The position numbers were made by a program, and so were the translations under genes. Below the pieces are notes generated by a model. The model was not told the DNA's origin, made no database searches, and was given only the letters and a program-made list of their open reading frames with translations. 64,000 nt of DNA from Phenylobacterium sp. (lineage in GTDB: Bacteria > Pseudomonadota > Alphaproteobacteria > Caulobacterales > Caulobacteraceae), in assembly GCF_004299445.1 (NCBI RefSeq), contig NZ_SCTC01000007.1:1-64000 (forward strand), read 5' to 3'. Numbering within the stretch: the stretch's first letter is position 1; every line of letters starts with the position of its first letter. This document shows, in pieces, positions 25,991 through 34,621 of the stretch.

Positions 25991-27483
25991 ATGGGCGCCA
26001 CCGTGACTGATCGCCTGGCTGTGGGCGCGCCCACGATCGATTTTGCGCGGCTGTTCCGAGTCCTGCCCAGCCCCTACATGATCCTGAACCGCGACCTGCG
26101 GTACGTGGAGGTGAACGACGCGTATTGCACCGTGCTCGAGCGGCGTCGCGAGGATCTCATCGGCGCCTACCTGTTCGATGCGTTCCCGGACCCCGGCGAG
26201 AGCGGGCGGCGACTGAAGGCGTCGCTGCAGCGCGTGCTGGAAACTGGTTTGACCGACTCCCTGCCGCTGATCCCCTACGCCATCGAGCGCCCTGCGGCCC
26301 GTGGGGGGGGGGGTTCGAGATGCGCTACTGGTCGGCCGTGCATGCGCCGCTGCTGGATTCGTCCGGCCGCTGCCAGTTCGTCGTGCAGAACACCGTCGAT
26401 GTGACCGAGCTGCAGCGGTTGAGAACCCTGGCCTACGGGCCGGGCGGCGAGCCGGCGCCGGGCGAGAAGGACATTCTGCAACGCGCCCAGGAAGTGCAGG
26501 CAGAGAACCAGACGCTCCTGCGCGAGACCCAGGACCTGCGCCAACTGTTCATGCAGGCCCCCGGGTTCATCGCCGTCATCGCCGGACCCGAGCTGCGCTT
26601 CGCCCTGGCCAACAACGCCTATCAGCGCCTGATCGGCGACCGCCAGATCATCGGCCGCCCTGTCGGCGAGGCCCTGCCCGAGGTGGTCGAGCAGGGCTTC
26701 GTCGCGCTGCTGCATGGCGTGATGGAACGTCGCGAGCCCTTCGTGGGCCAGGCCATGAGCGTCAGCCTGCGCCGCACCCCGGACGCACCCCTTGAGGAGC
26801 GCTTCGTCGACTTCGTCTTCCAGCCGATCGTGACCCCCGGCGGCGACGTCACCGGCGTGTTTGTCGAAGGCAGCGATGTCACCGACCGGGTCCATGCCGA
26901 GCGGCAGCAGAAGCTGCTGGTCGACGAACTGAACCACCGTGTGAAGAACAGCCTGGCCACGGTGCAGGCCATCGCGCACCAGACCCTGCGCACCGCCGCG
27001 AACCCGGCGGCGTTCCAGGAGGCTTTCGAGTCGCGGCTGATGGCCCTTTCGAAGACCCACGACCTGCTGACGGCGACGAACTGGCGCGGTGCGGCGCTAC
27101 GCGACGTGTTGTTGGCCGAGCTGGGACCGTTCGGCCCCAACCAGTATGAGCTCGAGGGCCCCGACGTCGACCTGACGCCCGCCGAGGCGCTCGCGTTCGG
27201 GCTGGTGGCCCATGAGCTGGCGACCAACGCGGCGAAGTATGGAGCGCTCTCGGGCGCCGACGGGTGTGTGTCCGTGGAGTGGGCCACCCAGGACGGGCGG
27301 CTGGCGCTCACCTGGCGTGAGCGCGGGGGGCCGCAGGTCGCGAGCCCGACCCGTCGGGGGTTCGGATCACGGCTTATCGAACGCAGCCTGCAGGGCCAGC
27401 TCGAAGGCAGCGCAAAGCTGGAATTCGCGCCGGACGGTCTGATCTGCCGGATCGAACTGCCGTTGGGCGTCGCCAAGAGCTGA
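25991..27483 (+). CDS. PAS-PAS-HWE sensor histidine kinase, frameshifted at an 11-G tract
   Basis: The gene reads as one HWE kinase only if the frame changes at 26303-26313. The first frame (from ATG 25991) encodes half of a PAS domain and would stop at 26404. The second frame resumes in the same PAS domain ([15 protein letters not shown]) and continues through a second PAS (about 150-270) to an HWE catalytic core: phospho-His in [29 protein letters not shown], and the terminal [15 protein letters not shown] tract of 9 or 12 G would restore one protein of about 497 residues. No receiver domain or membrane segment is seen. It could be phase-variable, recently inactivated or a base-calling error. 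It diverges from uvrC. Confidence 0.8.
26303..26313 (+). repeat. Homopolymeric tract of 11 G inside the kinase gene
   Basis: Eleven consecutive G bases follow a T at 26302. This is the exact position at which the kinase's reading frame shifts. Tracts of this length are prone to slipped-strand mispairing in cells and to indel errors in sequencing. Confidence 0.95.
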
Positions 27484-27500
27484 CCTCGAACGGTCGCGCG

Positions 27501-29291
27501 CTAGATCTTCACCATCCCGGCCTGGAGCTTGTCCCAGACGGACTTGGTGATCTTCACGTAGCCCTTCTTCGGGTCGTGGAAGAACAGCGGGCCCTTGACC
27601 TTCGCGGGGTCGTAGCCGTCGGCGACGAGGTCGACCTTACGGATCTTGAAGGTGCCCGTGGTCTCCATGGCCGGCAGCAGCCGGACGAACAGCGGCTGGG
27701 CGTAGGCGGGCAGCTCCTGCCTGACGTGCTCGCTGAACGCCTTGGCGTCGAAGACGCCATCCACAACGAGGGCGGCCATGCCGGCGCGGCCGTCGGCGCC
27801 GTCCACCGCCACGCCGTAGACGTTGGCCTCCTCGACACCCGGGAACGCCAGCAGCCGTTCGGCCACCTCGTTCGTCGACACGTTCTCGCCCTTCCAGCGG
27901 AAGGTGTCTCCGATGCGATCCACGAAATAGAAGTAGCCGTCAGCGTCGGTCCGCAGGAGATCGCCGGTGGCGAACCAGGCGTCGCCGCGCTCGAACACGT
28001 TGTGCAGCACCTTCTTTTCGGACGCCGCCTTGTCGAGATAGCCGGTGAACTCGCTGCGGGCGTCGCCGGCCGCGATCTGGCCGACACACTGGCCGACCTG
28101 GCCGGGACCAGCCTCGATGCATAGCCCGTCCAGGCCCCGCACCACCTCCTCGGTCTCGACGTCGTACTGCACCAGGCGGATGTTGAACCGCTTCTTCAAC
28201 CACTTGGGCACGCGCCCGACCGCGCCTTCCCGACCATCGAAGTTGAACAGCGAGACGTTGCCCTCGGTCGACCCGTAGAACTCGAGCACCTCGGGCACGC
28301 GGAAGCGCTGCTTGAGTTGCGGCCACACATCGGGTCGCAGGCCGTTGCCGAAGGCGAGCCGGATCTTGTGGCGGATCTCGTCCTCGTCGAACTCGTGGTT
28401 CACAAGGTAGCGGCACAGCTCGCCGATATAGACGAACATCGTGCAGCCCTCGGCCACGATCTCCTTCCAGAAGTGGGTGGCCGAGAACCGGCGCCGCAGC
28501 ACCACCGAGCCGCCATTGAGCAGCGCCGCACCAACCCCGCAAAGGCCGCCGGTGGCGTGGTACAGGGGCAGCGTCACATAGATCCGGTCCTTGGACGTCG
28601 CGCCCGTGGCGCCGGCGAACCCCCGCATCATCAGCTGGGCGCGCATGTGGGTGATCCGGGCGGCCTTGGGCAGGCCCGTGGTGCCTGACGTGTAGATCAG
28701 GAGCACAGTGTCGGCGGCGGTCATGTCCTCGCGGACCGAGCGGTCGGGCGGAAGCTGGCTGCAGCTCTTCAGAGCCTGGCTCAGGTCGCGCTGGTCGCCA
28801 TGCGCCTGCGCCAGCACCCACTCCTGCATCTTGCGCTCGAGCAGCGGGCGGGCCTGTTCAAAGACCGGCGAGGTCTCGGCGTCGACGATGACGTGATTGG
28901 CCCCGGAGATATTCAGGCAGTGGGCGAGCGGCAGGCCCGTCAACTGGTTGTTGATCAGCGCGGTGACCACGCCCACCTTCGACAGCCCGTACCAGATCGC
29001 GAAGTACTCGAGCCGGTTGGGCATGAAGAGCGCCACCACCTGGCCGCGGCGCAGGTTCAGGCCCTTGGCCCAGTGGGCGTAACGATTGGCCATGGCGTCG
29101 AGTTCACCATAGGTGACGGTGCGCCCCTCGAAGGTCATGGCGCGTTCGTTGCGCCATTGCTCGACCGCCGCCTGGATGTCGTCGCAGATCAGATTGTCGC
29201 TGTCGCGGGCGATGGACTTCACCCGCTTCAGGGTGCGCTGGAGCCCCTGCCAGAACCGCAGGTCGCGTTTCAACCTGGCCTGAAACCGCAT
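27501..29291 (-). CDS. Long-chain acyl-CoA synthetase (FATP/SLC27-like)
   Basis: At 596 residues this ANL ligase belongs to the long/very-long-chain branch related to fatty-acid transport proteins. Motifs are the P-loop IYTSGTTGLPKAARITH, LEFYGSTEGNVSLF, FATGDLLRTDADGYFYFVDRIGDTFRWKGENVST and the C-terminal TGTFKIRKVDLV with the catalytic Lys. It would activate long-chain fatty acids with ATP and CoA for beta-oxidation or lipid synthesis, at the inner membrane. GGAGAAG precedes the ATG. It is monocistronic and convergent with the kinase gene, with an 18-bp gap. Confidence 0.9.
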   Translation of the reverse strand: MRFQARLKRDLRFWQGLQRTLKRVKSIARDSDNLICDDIQAAVEQWRNERAMTFEGRTVTYGELDAMANRYAHWAKGLNLRRGQVVALFMPNRLEYFAIWYGLSKVGVVTALINNQLTGLPLAHCLNISGANHVIVDAETSPVFEQARPLLERKMQEWVLAQAHGDQRDLSQALKSCSQLPPDRSVREDMTAADTVLLIYTSGTTGLPKAARITHMRAQLMMRGFAGATGATSKDRIYVTLPLYHATGGLCGVGAALLNGGSVVLRRRFSATHFWKEIVAEGCTMFVYIGELCRYLVNHEFDEDEIRHKIRLAFGNGLRPDVWPQLKQRFRVPEVLEFYGSTEGNVSLFNFDGREGAVGRVPKWLKKRFNIRLVQYDVETEEVVRGLDGLCIEAGPGQVGQCVGQIAAGDARSEFTGYLDKAASEKKVLHNVFERGDAWFATGDLLRTDADGYFYFVDRIGDTFRWKGENVSTNEVAERLLAFPGVEEANVYGVAVDGADGRAGMAALVVDGVFDAKAFSEHVRQELPAYAQPLFVRLLPAMETTGTFKIRKVDLVADGYDPAKVKGPLFFHDPKKGYVKITKSVWDKLQAGMVKI

Positions 29292-29662
29292 CCACTTCTC
29301 CAGTCGACGTGCGACCTTGGCGAGCGCCGGTCGGGCCGGTCAAGCGTCGCGCCAGGATTTTCCCCGCGATCATCGACAAGTGTGGCGCCCCCGCATTCAC
29401 CGGAGACTGCCCGAGCGGCCCGGGACGCCCCCCTGCGCCGCGAGCGCCTGCCCAATCTAACTTACGACCTGACGACGAAGATCAAGTTCGAATTGCGGCG
29501 AGCATGCGCCGGGCCAGAGTCCAGGTTTCGGACGAATTCATGGATGCAGTCCATGTAAATCTCCCGGAAGGATGAGTGCACATCGCGTCTCCCCCAGTTC
29601 GTTGCGGAACCGCCGCTCCAGGGACCCGTTTGTTTGGTTCGAAACATTCTGGAGGGATCCGC
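29292..29662. other. Intergenic region between divergent genes
   Basis: This 371-bp region separates the acyl-CoA synthetase from the stress-type membrane protein gene. It holds a GGAAC/CGTT promoter on the plus strand (29606-29630) and a ribosome-binding site GGAGGGA (29651-29657). Short open frames here overlap each other and carry no recognisable protein. I see no terminator or repeat. Confidence 0.6.
29606..29630 (+). promoter_or_regulatory. EcfG/SigT-type general stress promoter
   Basis: GGAAC (29606-29610) and CGTT (29627-29630) are separated by exactly 16 bp, the consensus for the alphaproteobacterial general stress sigma factor EcfG (SigT in Caulobacter). The -10 element ends 32 bp upstream of the ATG at 29663, leaving a normal leader containing GGAGGGA. 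Confidence 0.65.
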
Positions 29663-30547
29663 ATGTCCACGAATTTCGAACGCGACAGCTCCGAGAAATC
29701 TGTCACCGAGCAGGAGGGCGTGTTGTTCGCCCAGCCGATTTGGGAGCGTCGCAGCAAGAAGCGTGGGGTCTTTGCCCGCAAGACGCCGCCGGCGTCGACG
29801 ACCGTCGCCCCCGAGGCCCGCAGCTTCGCGGGCGAACGCGAGGACGACACCTTCGTGCAAGCCCCGCTCGTCGAGCGTCCGATCGAAGGGGCCTATCCGG
29901 TGCGCGACGACTACGTCCGCTCCGAGGCCGCCGATTATGGCGCGACCACGCCCCCCGCGACCACCTCGCCGGTCGAGGACGACGCGAGTCTGGTGGCCCC
30001 CATCGGACGGCCCGCGGCGAGGACCTCGCATGGCGCCCGCTCGAAGAGTATGGGACCCGCCGCGATCGTCGCCGGCGTCGTCACGCTGGGCGCGTTGGGC
30101 GCGGTCGGATGGTATGCCAGCCGGGGCGACGAGGGGGTCCCTGAACTCACCGCCGGTCAACCCGCTGATGAACAGGTCGCGACCGCCCCGCTGCCGCCGG
30201 TCGTTCCTGCGGCCCCGGCCGCGATGGACACATCTGTCAATCCGCCCGCCGTCGCCGCGGCTCCGCGGATCAGCGCGCCCGCCTCGGCGCCGGTGCGCAC
30301 GGCCCACGCCCGTCCGGCCGCAGTCGCGGCGCCCAGCGCAGGTGAGAGGGGCGTGAATGCGAGCGCCACCACCGCCTTGCCGCCCGGTCCGCAGCCCTAT
30401 TCGACGCTGAACCCGGGCGCGAATCCGCCGGCTTCGGTGACCCCGCCGGCCACGACCGAGGCCGCCCCCGCCGCCCTCCCGGCTACGCCGCCCGTGGAGA
30501 CCCCCTCGCCCACGGAAACGGCGCCTGAGACGCCGCCGACGTCGTAA
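29663..30547 (+). CDS. Single-pass membrane protein with Pro/Ala-rich tail
   Basis: The 294-residue protein has a charged cytoplasmic N-terminal region (1-128), one membrane segment (about 131-151, AAIVAGVVTLGALGAVGWYA) and a long low-complexity Pro/Ala/Thr-rich C-terminal part predicted outside the cytoplasm. I recognise no domain. It is preceded by an EcfG-type promoter, so it is probably induced in general stress. The start ATG 29663 has GGAGGGA at ideal spacing; an upstream in-frame ATG lies before the promoter and is rejected. Confidence 0.7.
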   Translation: MSTNFERDSSEKSVTEQEGVLFAQPIWERRSKKRGVFARKTPPASTTVAPEARSFAGEREDDTFVQAPLVERPIEGAYPVRDDYVRSEAADYGATTPPATTSPVEDDASLVAPIGRPAARTSHGARSKSMGPAAIVAGVVTLGALGAVGWYASRGDEGVPELTAGQPADEQVATAPLPPVVPAAPAAMDTSVNPPAVAAAPRISAPASAPVRTAHARPAAVAAPSAGERGVNASATTALPPGPQPYSTLNPGANPPASVTPPATTEAAPAALPATPPVETPSPTETAPETPPTS

Positions 30548-30628
30548 CTCCAGCATAGCTGGCGCATACCGTTCGAGGGACGGAGACGGGGCGATGCGTT
30601 CCTGGAACGGCGTCGCCCCTTCGCGCGA

Positions 30629-31135
30629 CTACTCCCCGTCGATGCCGATCAGCTCGATCTCGAACAGCAGCGTGCTGCCGGGCGGGATGGGAGGGCGATC
30701 GCGGTCACCGTAGGCGATGTCAGACGGGATCACGAACTGGAAGGTCTCGCCGACCCGCATCAGCGGCACGCCCTCCTGCCAGCCCCGGATCAGCCGGCTC
30801 AGCGGAAAGGTCGCCGGTTCGCCGCGGGCGCGCGAGCTGTCGAATTCGCGCCCGTCGATGAAGCGGCCGACGTAGTGGATCGTGACCGTGGACTCGACCG
30901 TCGGGCGTGGGGCCGAGCTCTTGGCGGCCTTCACGCGCCGGTATTGCAGTCCGCTCTCCGTCACCTTCCAGCCGGGACGCGCGGCGCTCCAGGCCTCGTA
31001 GGCCTTCTGCCCCTGAACCCACTGCTCCTGCGGCGTGCCGGTGTAGGTGATCCTGGCCGGAGCCTGAGCGGGCGCCGTGGCGCAGGCGCTGAGCGTGAGG
31101 GCGGCAAGAGCAACGAGAGCGGCGCGGGCGATCAT
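30629..31135 (-). CDS. FKBP-type peptidyl-prolyl cis-trans isomerase lipoprotein
   Basis: The 168-residue protein has a lipoprotein signal peptide with lipobox LSAC (Cys18) and a C-terminal FKBP domain (about 80-166). Family motifs include VTIHYVGRFIDGREFDSSRARG, GWQEGVPLMRVGE and IPPGSTLLFEIELI, which form the isomerase pocket. It would speed proline isomerisation in envelope proteins while lipid-anchored. It is monocistronic on the minus strand. Confidence 0.9.
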   Translation of the reverse strand: MIARAALVALAALTLSACATAPAQAPARITYTGTPQEQWVQGQKAYEAWSAARPGWKVTESGLQYRRVKAAKSSAPRPTVESTVTIHYVGRFIDGREFDSSRARGEPATFPLSRLIRGWQEGVPLMRVGETFQFVIPSDIAYGDRDRPPIPPGSTLLFEIELIGIDGE

Positions 31136-31329
31136 GGGGAGTCCGTAACGGTGAGCATCTGGCGCGAACCTAGGCCATATCCGCCGCCCCGCACCACATC
31201 GAACCTAGTGCGACGTCGTTCTTGAGTATTCGGCGACCATGTACCGATCGGGATATCGATACTTGATGCAAGCTTAGCCGATGCGGAAGTCTCATAGCAG
31301 AGCTCCGTCAAACAACTGCCGCGTTCTCG

Positions 31330-31345
31330 TCTGATTGATCAATCA
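31330..31345. promoter_or_regulatory. 16-bp perfect palindrome upstream of the OmpA-type lipoprotein gene
   Basis: CTGATTGATCAATCAG reads the same on both strands and lies 50 bp before the ATG at 31396, in an AT-richer stretch. It could be an operator for a dimeric regulator. It has no U-run, so it is not an intrinsic terminator. Confidence 0.45.
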
Positions 31346-31395
31346 GTAACAGCTTAACGGTGGCGGGCGAAATCAACCCTATTGGAGGAACCTGG

Positions 31396-31965
31396 ATGAT
31401 TCTGCCTGTGTCGAAAGTGGTTCTCGCCGGAGTGCTGATGGCGGGCGTGGCCGGCCTGGGGGGCTGCGCAACCAAGAAATATGTCAGGGAGCAGACCGCG
31501 GTCGTCGGCTCCCGCGTGGACGTCGTCGAAACCCGGGTGACCGCGGTGGACGGAGTCGCAAAGGACGCGCTCGACCGCGCGACGGCCGCGGGCAAGCTGG
31601 CCGAGGGCAAGTTCCTGTTCACCGAGGTGCTGTCGGACGACAGCATGAAGTTCCCGGTGGACCAGGCGACGCTTTCGCCCGAAGCCCAGGCCCGGCTCGA
31701 CGCCTTCGTGGAAAAGCTGAAAAGCGAGAACAAGAACGTCTACGTCGAGGTGCAGGGCCACACCGACGCCTCGGGTCCCAAGGACCACAACTACAAGCTG
31801 GGCGAAGAGCGCGCCGAGGCGGTGCGGCGCTACCTGAATCAGAAGGGCGTCGCGCTGAACCGGATCGGCACGATCTCGTACGGCCCGGACTCGCCGGCGG
31901 CCGACAATGACAGCCGTGAGGGCCGTCAGCAAAATCGTCGCGTCGTCCTGGTGGTCCTGAGCTAG
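31396..31965 (+). CDS. OmpA-family peptidoglycan-associated lipoprotein
   Basis: This 189-residue protein has a lipoprotein signal with lipobox GLGGC (Cys24), a helical heptad-like region (about 30-75), and a C-terminal OmpA domain (about 80-188) with the peptidoglycan-binding signature VQGHTDASGPKDHNYKLGEE and RAEAVRRYL. It would tether the outer membrane to the cell wall. GGAGGAA lies 5 bp upstream of ATG 31396, which decides the start over an upstream ATG at 31360. The proline-rich TonB-like gene follows after 25 bp. Confidence 0.9.
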   Translation: MILPVSKVVLAGVLMAGVAGLGGCATKKYVREQTAVVGSRVDVVETRVTAVDGVAKDALDRATAAGKLAEGKFLFTEVLSDDSMKFPVDQATLSPEAQARLDAFVEKLKSENKNVYVEVQGHTDASGPKDHNYKLGEERAEAVRRYLNQKGVALNRIGTISYGPDSPAADNDSREGRQQNRRVVLVVLS

Positions 31966-31990
31966 CGGTGGAAGGCGACGTCGCCAGCCG

Positions 31991-32761
31991 ATGGCCCCCA
32001 CCCGCCGCCACCTGGATCGACGACGTCGCCTGATCACCGGCGCCCTCAGCGGCGCGCTACACGCGGCGCTGCTCGTGGCCCTGGTGACGATCCAGCCGCC
32101 TGCCCCGTCGGCGCCAGTCGCGCCTGAACCGATCCGGGTGCTGCTGACGCCACCGCCGCCGGAGCCGCCACCCCCGCCCGAGCCTGAGCCCCAAGCCGAG
32201 AAGCCGGAGCCAGCCCGGACGAAGACGACGTCCCCCGCTCCCAGGAAAGATCCGCCCCCGCCCAAGCGGGTCGTAGCCCAGGTCAAGCCGGCGCCGCCGA
32301 CCGTTGTCCCGATCCCAGCCGCCCCGAAGGCGGCCTACGGCTTCACCGAAGCCAGCGACGGCGACGTGGCCGGCGCCTCGACGGCCGAGGGCGGCGGCGG
32401 CGACCGCGGCTCAGGCGCCGGATGCAACATGACCCGGCGGCTCCAGACGGCCCTGCGCAAGGATCGCCAGGCGCAGGCGGCCATGTCGCAAGCGCATCGG
32501 GGACGGCCGATCATGATGTGGAACGGCGACTGGGTGCGCCACCCCAGTCAGGAAGGCGCGGGGCTAGCGGCCGTGCGCGAGGCGATCCTGTGGGAAGTCG
32601 GCTTCGCGCCCGAAGCCTGCAAGACGGAGACCCAGCGCGGGATGGTGCTGATCTCGATGAACGACGGACCGGGCGCCGCGCGCCTCGTCGTCGGCTCGGG
32701 CGCCTGGCGCTGGCAGGATCTGCTGTTCACGCGCGGCCAGGGGCGGGGAGCGCGGAACTAG
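31991..32761 (+). CDS. TonB-like proline-rich envelope protein with a distinct C-terminal domain
   Basis: The 256 residues begin with an Arg-rich cytoplasmic tail and one membrane helix (about 15-35), then a long Pro/Glu/Lys-rich periplasmic spacer (36-110). This resembles the TonB architecture. The C-terminal part (about 145-256; two Cys, GRPIMMWNGDWVRHP, WRWQDLLFTRG) does not show the TonB C-terminal pattern (YP or GxVxxxxV). It may energise or brace an envelope complex, or be a structural protein; I do not recognise the C-terminal domain. Its last 4 bp overlap the convergent gene's stop. Confidence 0.7.
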   Translation: MAPTRRHLDRRRRLITGALSGALHAALLVALVTIQPPAPSAPVAPEPIRVLLTPPPPEPPPPPEPEPQAEKPEPARTKTTSPAPRKDPPPPKRVVAQVKPAPPTVVPIPAAPKAAYGFTEASDGDVAGASTAEGGGGDRGSGAGCNMTRRLQTALRKDRQAQAAMSQAHRGRPIMMWNGDWVRHPSQEGAGLAAVREAILWEVGFAPEACKTETQRGMVLISMNDGPGAARLVVGSGAWRWQDLLFTRGQGRGARN

Positions 32762-33084
32762 TTGCGGGCCCGGGCCGCCAGCCGCTTGGCCTCGGCCTCG
32801 GTCAGCTCCGGCGGCCAGGCCAGGTTGGCGCGCCACTTCAACCGATGGCAGCCGGGGCACGGCCACTGCACCCGGCGGGCCACCACGGCCAGGGGCGTCG
32901 TATATCCGCCGGCCTTCAGTTCGCGCAGGCGGTGGATGATCCGCTCGGGGCTGTAGCCCTTGGTCCAGCCACACATGGCGCACGTCACCGCCAGCCGGCA
33001 GCCCGGGTAGCGGGCGAAGTCGCCGACGGACGCTTCCGGGCCAAGCGGGATGACGCGCATAGGGCGGGGATCTCGAAAGGTCAT
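32758..33084 (-). CDS. Small zinc-ribbon-like protein of unknown function
   Basis: The 108 residues contain two Cys pairs, CAMC (about 35-38) and CPGC (about 76-79), spaced like a zinc ribbon, with a basic RxxHRLRELK helix between them. I do not recognise a named family. A nucleic-acid or protein-binding role is plausible. The ATG at 33084 has no strong ribosome-binding site; an internal Met at residue 9 is an alternative start. It is convergent with, and overlaps by 4 bp, the TonB-like gene. Confidence 0.6.
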   Translation of the reverse strand: MTFRDPRPMRVIPLGPEASVGDFARYPGCRLAVTCAMCGWTKGYSPERIIHRLRELKAGGYTTPLAVVARRVQWPCPGCHRLKWRANLAWPPELTEAEAKRLAARARN

Positions 33085-33160
33085 GATTCGAACAAAAGCA
33101 GAACATCGTGCGGCGCGCGACTCCGCTGGGGTTGAGTCTGCGGGCCGCTACACCCGCCAG

Positions 33161-34621
33161 CTAGACGCCGGCTCCATCGATAAGGGTGAGCATGTCGGCG
33201 CGGTCGGGCAGAACGGCCTCCATGGCGCAGGTCAGGCCCGCCGCGTCAAAGGCCATCGCGGCGGAGCCGCGCAACTCTCCCTGCAAGGCCCGCTCGATCA
33301 GGCGCGAGCCGAAGCCCCGGCGCGTGGGCGGCGCCACCCTGGGACCGCCGGTCTCCACCCAGGTCAGCCTCAGCCGCTCCCCAGGCCGCTGGAGCGTCCA
33401 GGTGACGTCGACACGTCCGCTATGGCGCGAGAGCGAGCCGTACTTCACCGCATTGGTGGCCAGTTCGTGGAACACCAGCGCCATGGTCAACGCCGCGCCG
33501 GGCGTCAGCCAGACCTCAGGGCCATCGAGGCGGATCCGCTCCGACGCGCCATCGCCGAAGGGCCGCAGCGCCCGGTGAGCCACCTCGTGCAACGCCGCGC
33601 CGTGCCAGCGCTCGCGCGTGAGCACCTCGTGCACCTCGGACAAGCCCATTAGCCGGGCCTCGAACTTCTCGTAGGCGCTGAGGGGATCGGGCTCGCCGCG
33701 TAGAGTCTGCGCCGCCATCGACTGCACGGTGGCCAAGGTGTTCTTCACCCGGTGGTTCAGTTCGTTGATCATCAGGCGCAGCTGGCCCTGATAGCGCTGC
33801 TGCTCGGCCTGGGCGTCCTTCCGCGCCGCGATGTCGGCGATGACGGAGATGAAGTAGTCCGGCTCGCCACCGCTCTTGCGCACGAGCGATACGGTCAGGT
33901 CGATCCAGACAGGTTCGCCCGCCTGACCGATGTAGCGCTTCTCGATGGAATAGGTGTCGATGTCGCCGGCGAGCAGCGCCCTGGCCTGGGCCATGTCGGT
34001 GTCCAGGTCGTCCGGGTGGGTGATCTCCTGGTATGTGCGCGTCAGCAGGTCGGCGCGCGAACGGTGCGCGATCTCGCAGAATCGATCGTTGACCTCGAGA
34101 AGCTGGCCATCCGGCGCGACGCGGGCCACGCCCATCGCCGCCTGGGTGAACACGGCGCGGTACTTTCCCTCGGCAGCCTCAAGGCGAAGACGCGCCTCGA
34201 CCCTTGAGGTCACTTCCTCGGTGTAGAGAACCAGCCCGCCGATGGAGCCGTCGTCCGCACGCCAAGGGGCGATCGACCAGCGGATCCACTCCACCTGGCC
34301 GTCGGCGCGCTCGAAGGCCTCGCCCTCGTGACCGAACTCGGCGCCTTCGGTCAGCACGCGGGCGTGAATGTCGCGCCAGCGTTGGGGGATGTCAGGGAAG
34401 ACCTCATAATGCAGCCGGCCTTCCATCGGCGTGTCGCCGGGCAGTCCCTGGTCGGTGAGGTACTGCGCCGAGGCGGCAAGGTAGCGCATCTCGCGGTCGA
34501 AGATCGCGATGCCCATGGGCGCCTGGCGCAGAGCGGTGAGCACGGCCGCGCTGCGCACAGCAATGCCTGGAGCCTCAAGGCCCAACGCCTGCCCAGAACT
34601 GTCCAAACGCCGACCGTCCAC
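33161..34621 (-). CDS. PAS-PAS-HWE sensor histidine kinase
   Basis: From GTG 34621 this is a 486-residue soluble kinase. It has two PAS domains (about 20-140 and 150-275, the latter with a PAC segment) and an HWE catalytic core: phospho-His in [16 protein letters not shown], the family's HxWxE-type ATPase region with FHELATNAVKYGSLS, and [17 protein letters not shown]. Such kinases often phosphorylate PhyR-like or single-domain response regulators; no regulator gene is adjacent. The start is uncertain: an ATG at 34783 extends the frame with a low-complexity, Pro-rich leader that looks non-coding, while GTG 34621 has a GGTTGGA upstream. It is a relative of the kinase at 25991. Confidence 0.82.
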   Translation of the reverse strand: MDGRRLDSSGQALGLEAPGIAVRSAAVLTALRQAPMGIAIFDREMRYLAASAQYLTDQGLPGDTPMEGRLHYEVFPDIPQRWRDIHARVLTEGAEFGHEGEAFERADGQVEWIRWSIAPWRADDGSIGGLVLYTEEVTSRVEARLRLEAAEGKYRAVFTQAAMGVARVAPDGQLLEVNDRFCEIAHRSRADLLTRTYQEITHPDDLDTDMAQARALLAGDIDTYSIEKRYIGQAGEPVWIDLTVSLVRKSGGEPDYFISVIADIAARKDAQAEQQRYQGQLRLMINELNHRVKNTLATVQSMAAQTLRGEPDPLSAYEKFEARLMGLSEVHEVLTRERWHGAALHEVAHRALRPFGDGASERIRLDGPEVWLTPGAALTMALVFHELATNAVKYGSLSRHSGRVDVTWTLQRPGERLRLTWVETGGPRVAPPTRRGFGSRLIERALQGELRGSAAMAFDAAGLTCAMEAVLPDRADMLTLIDGAGV

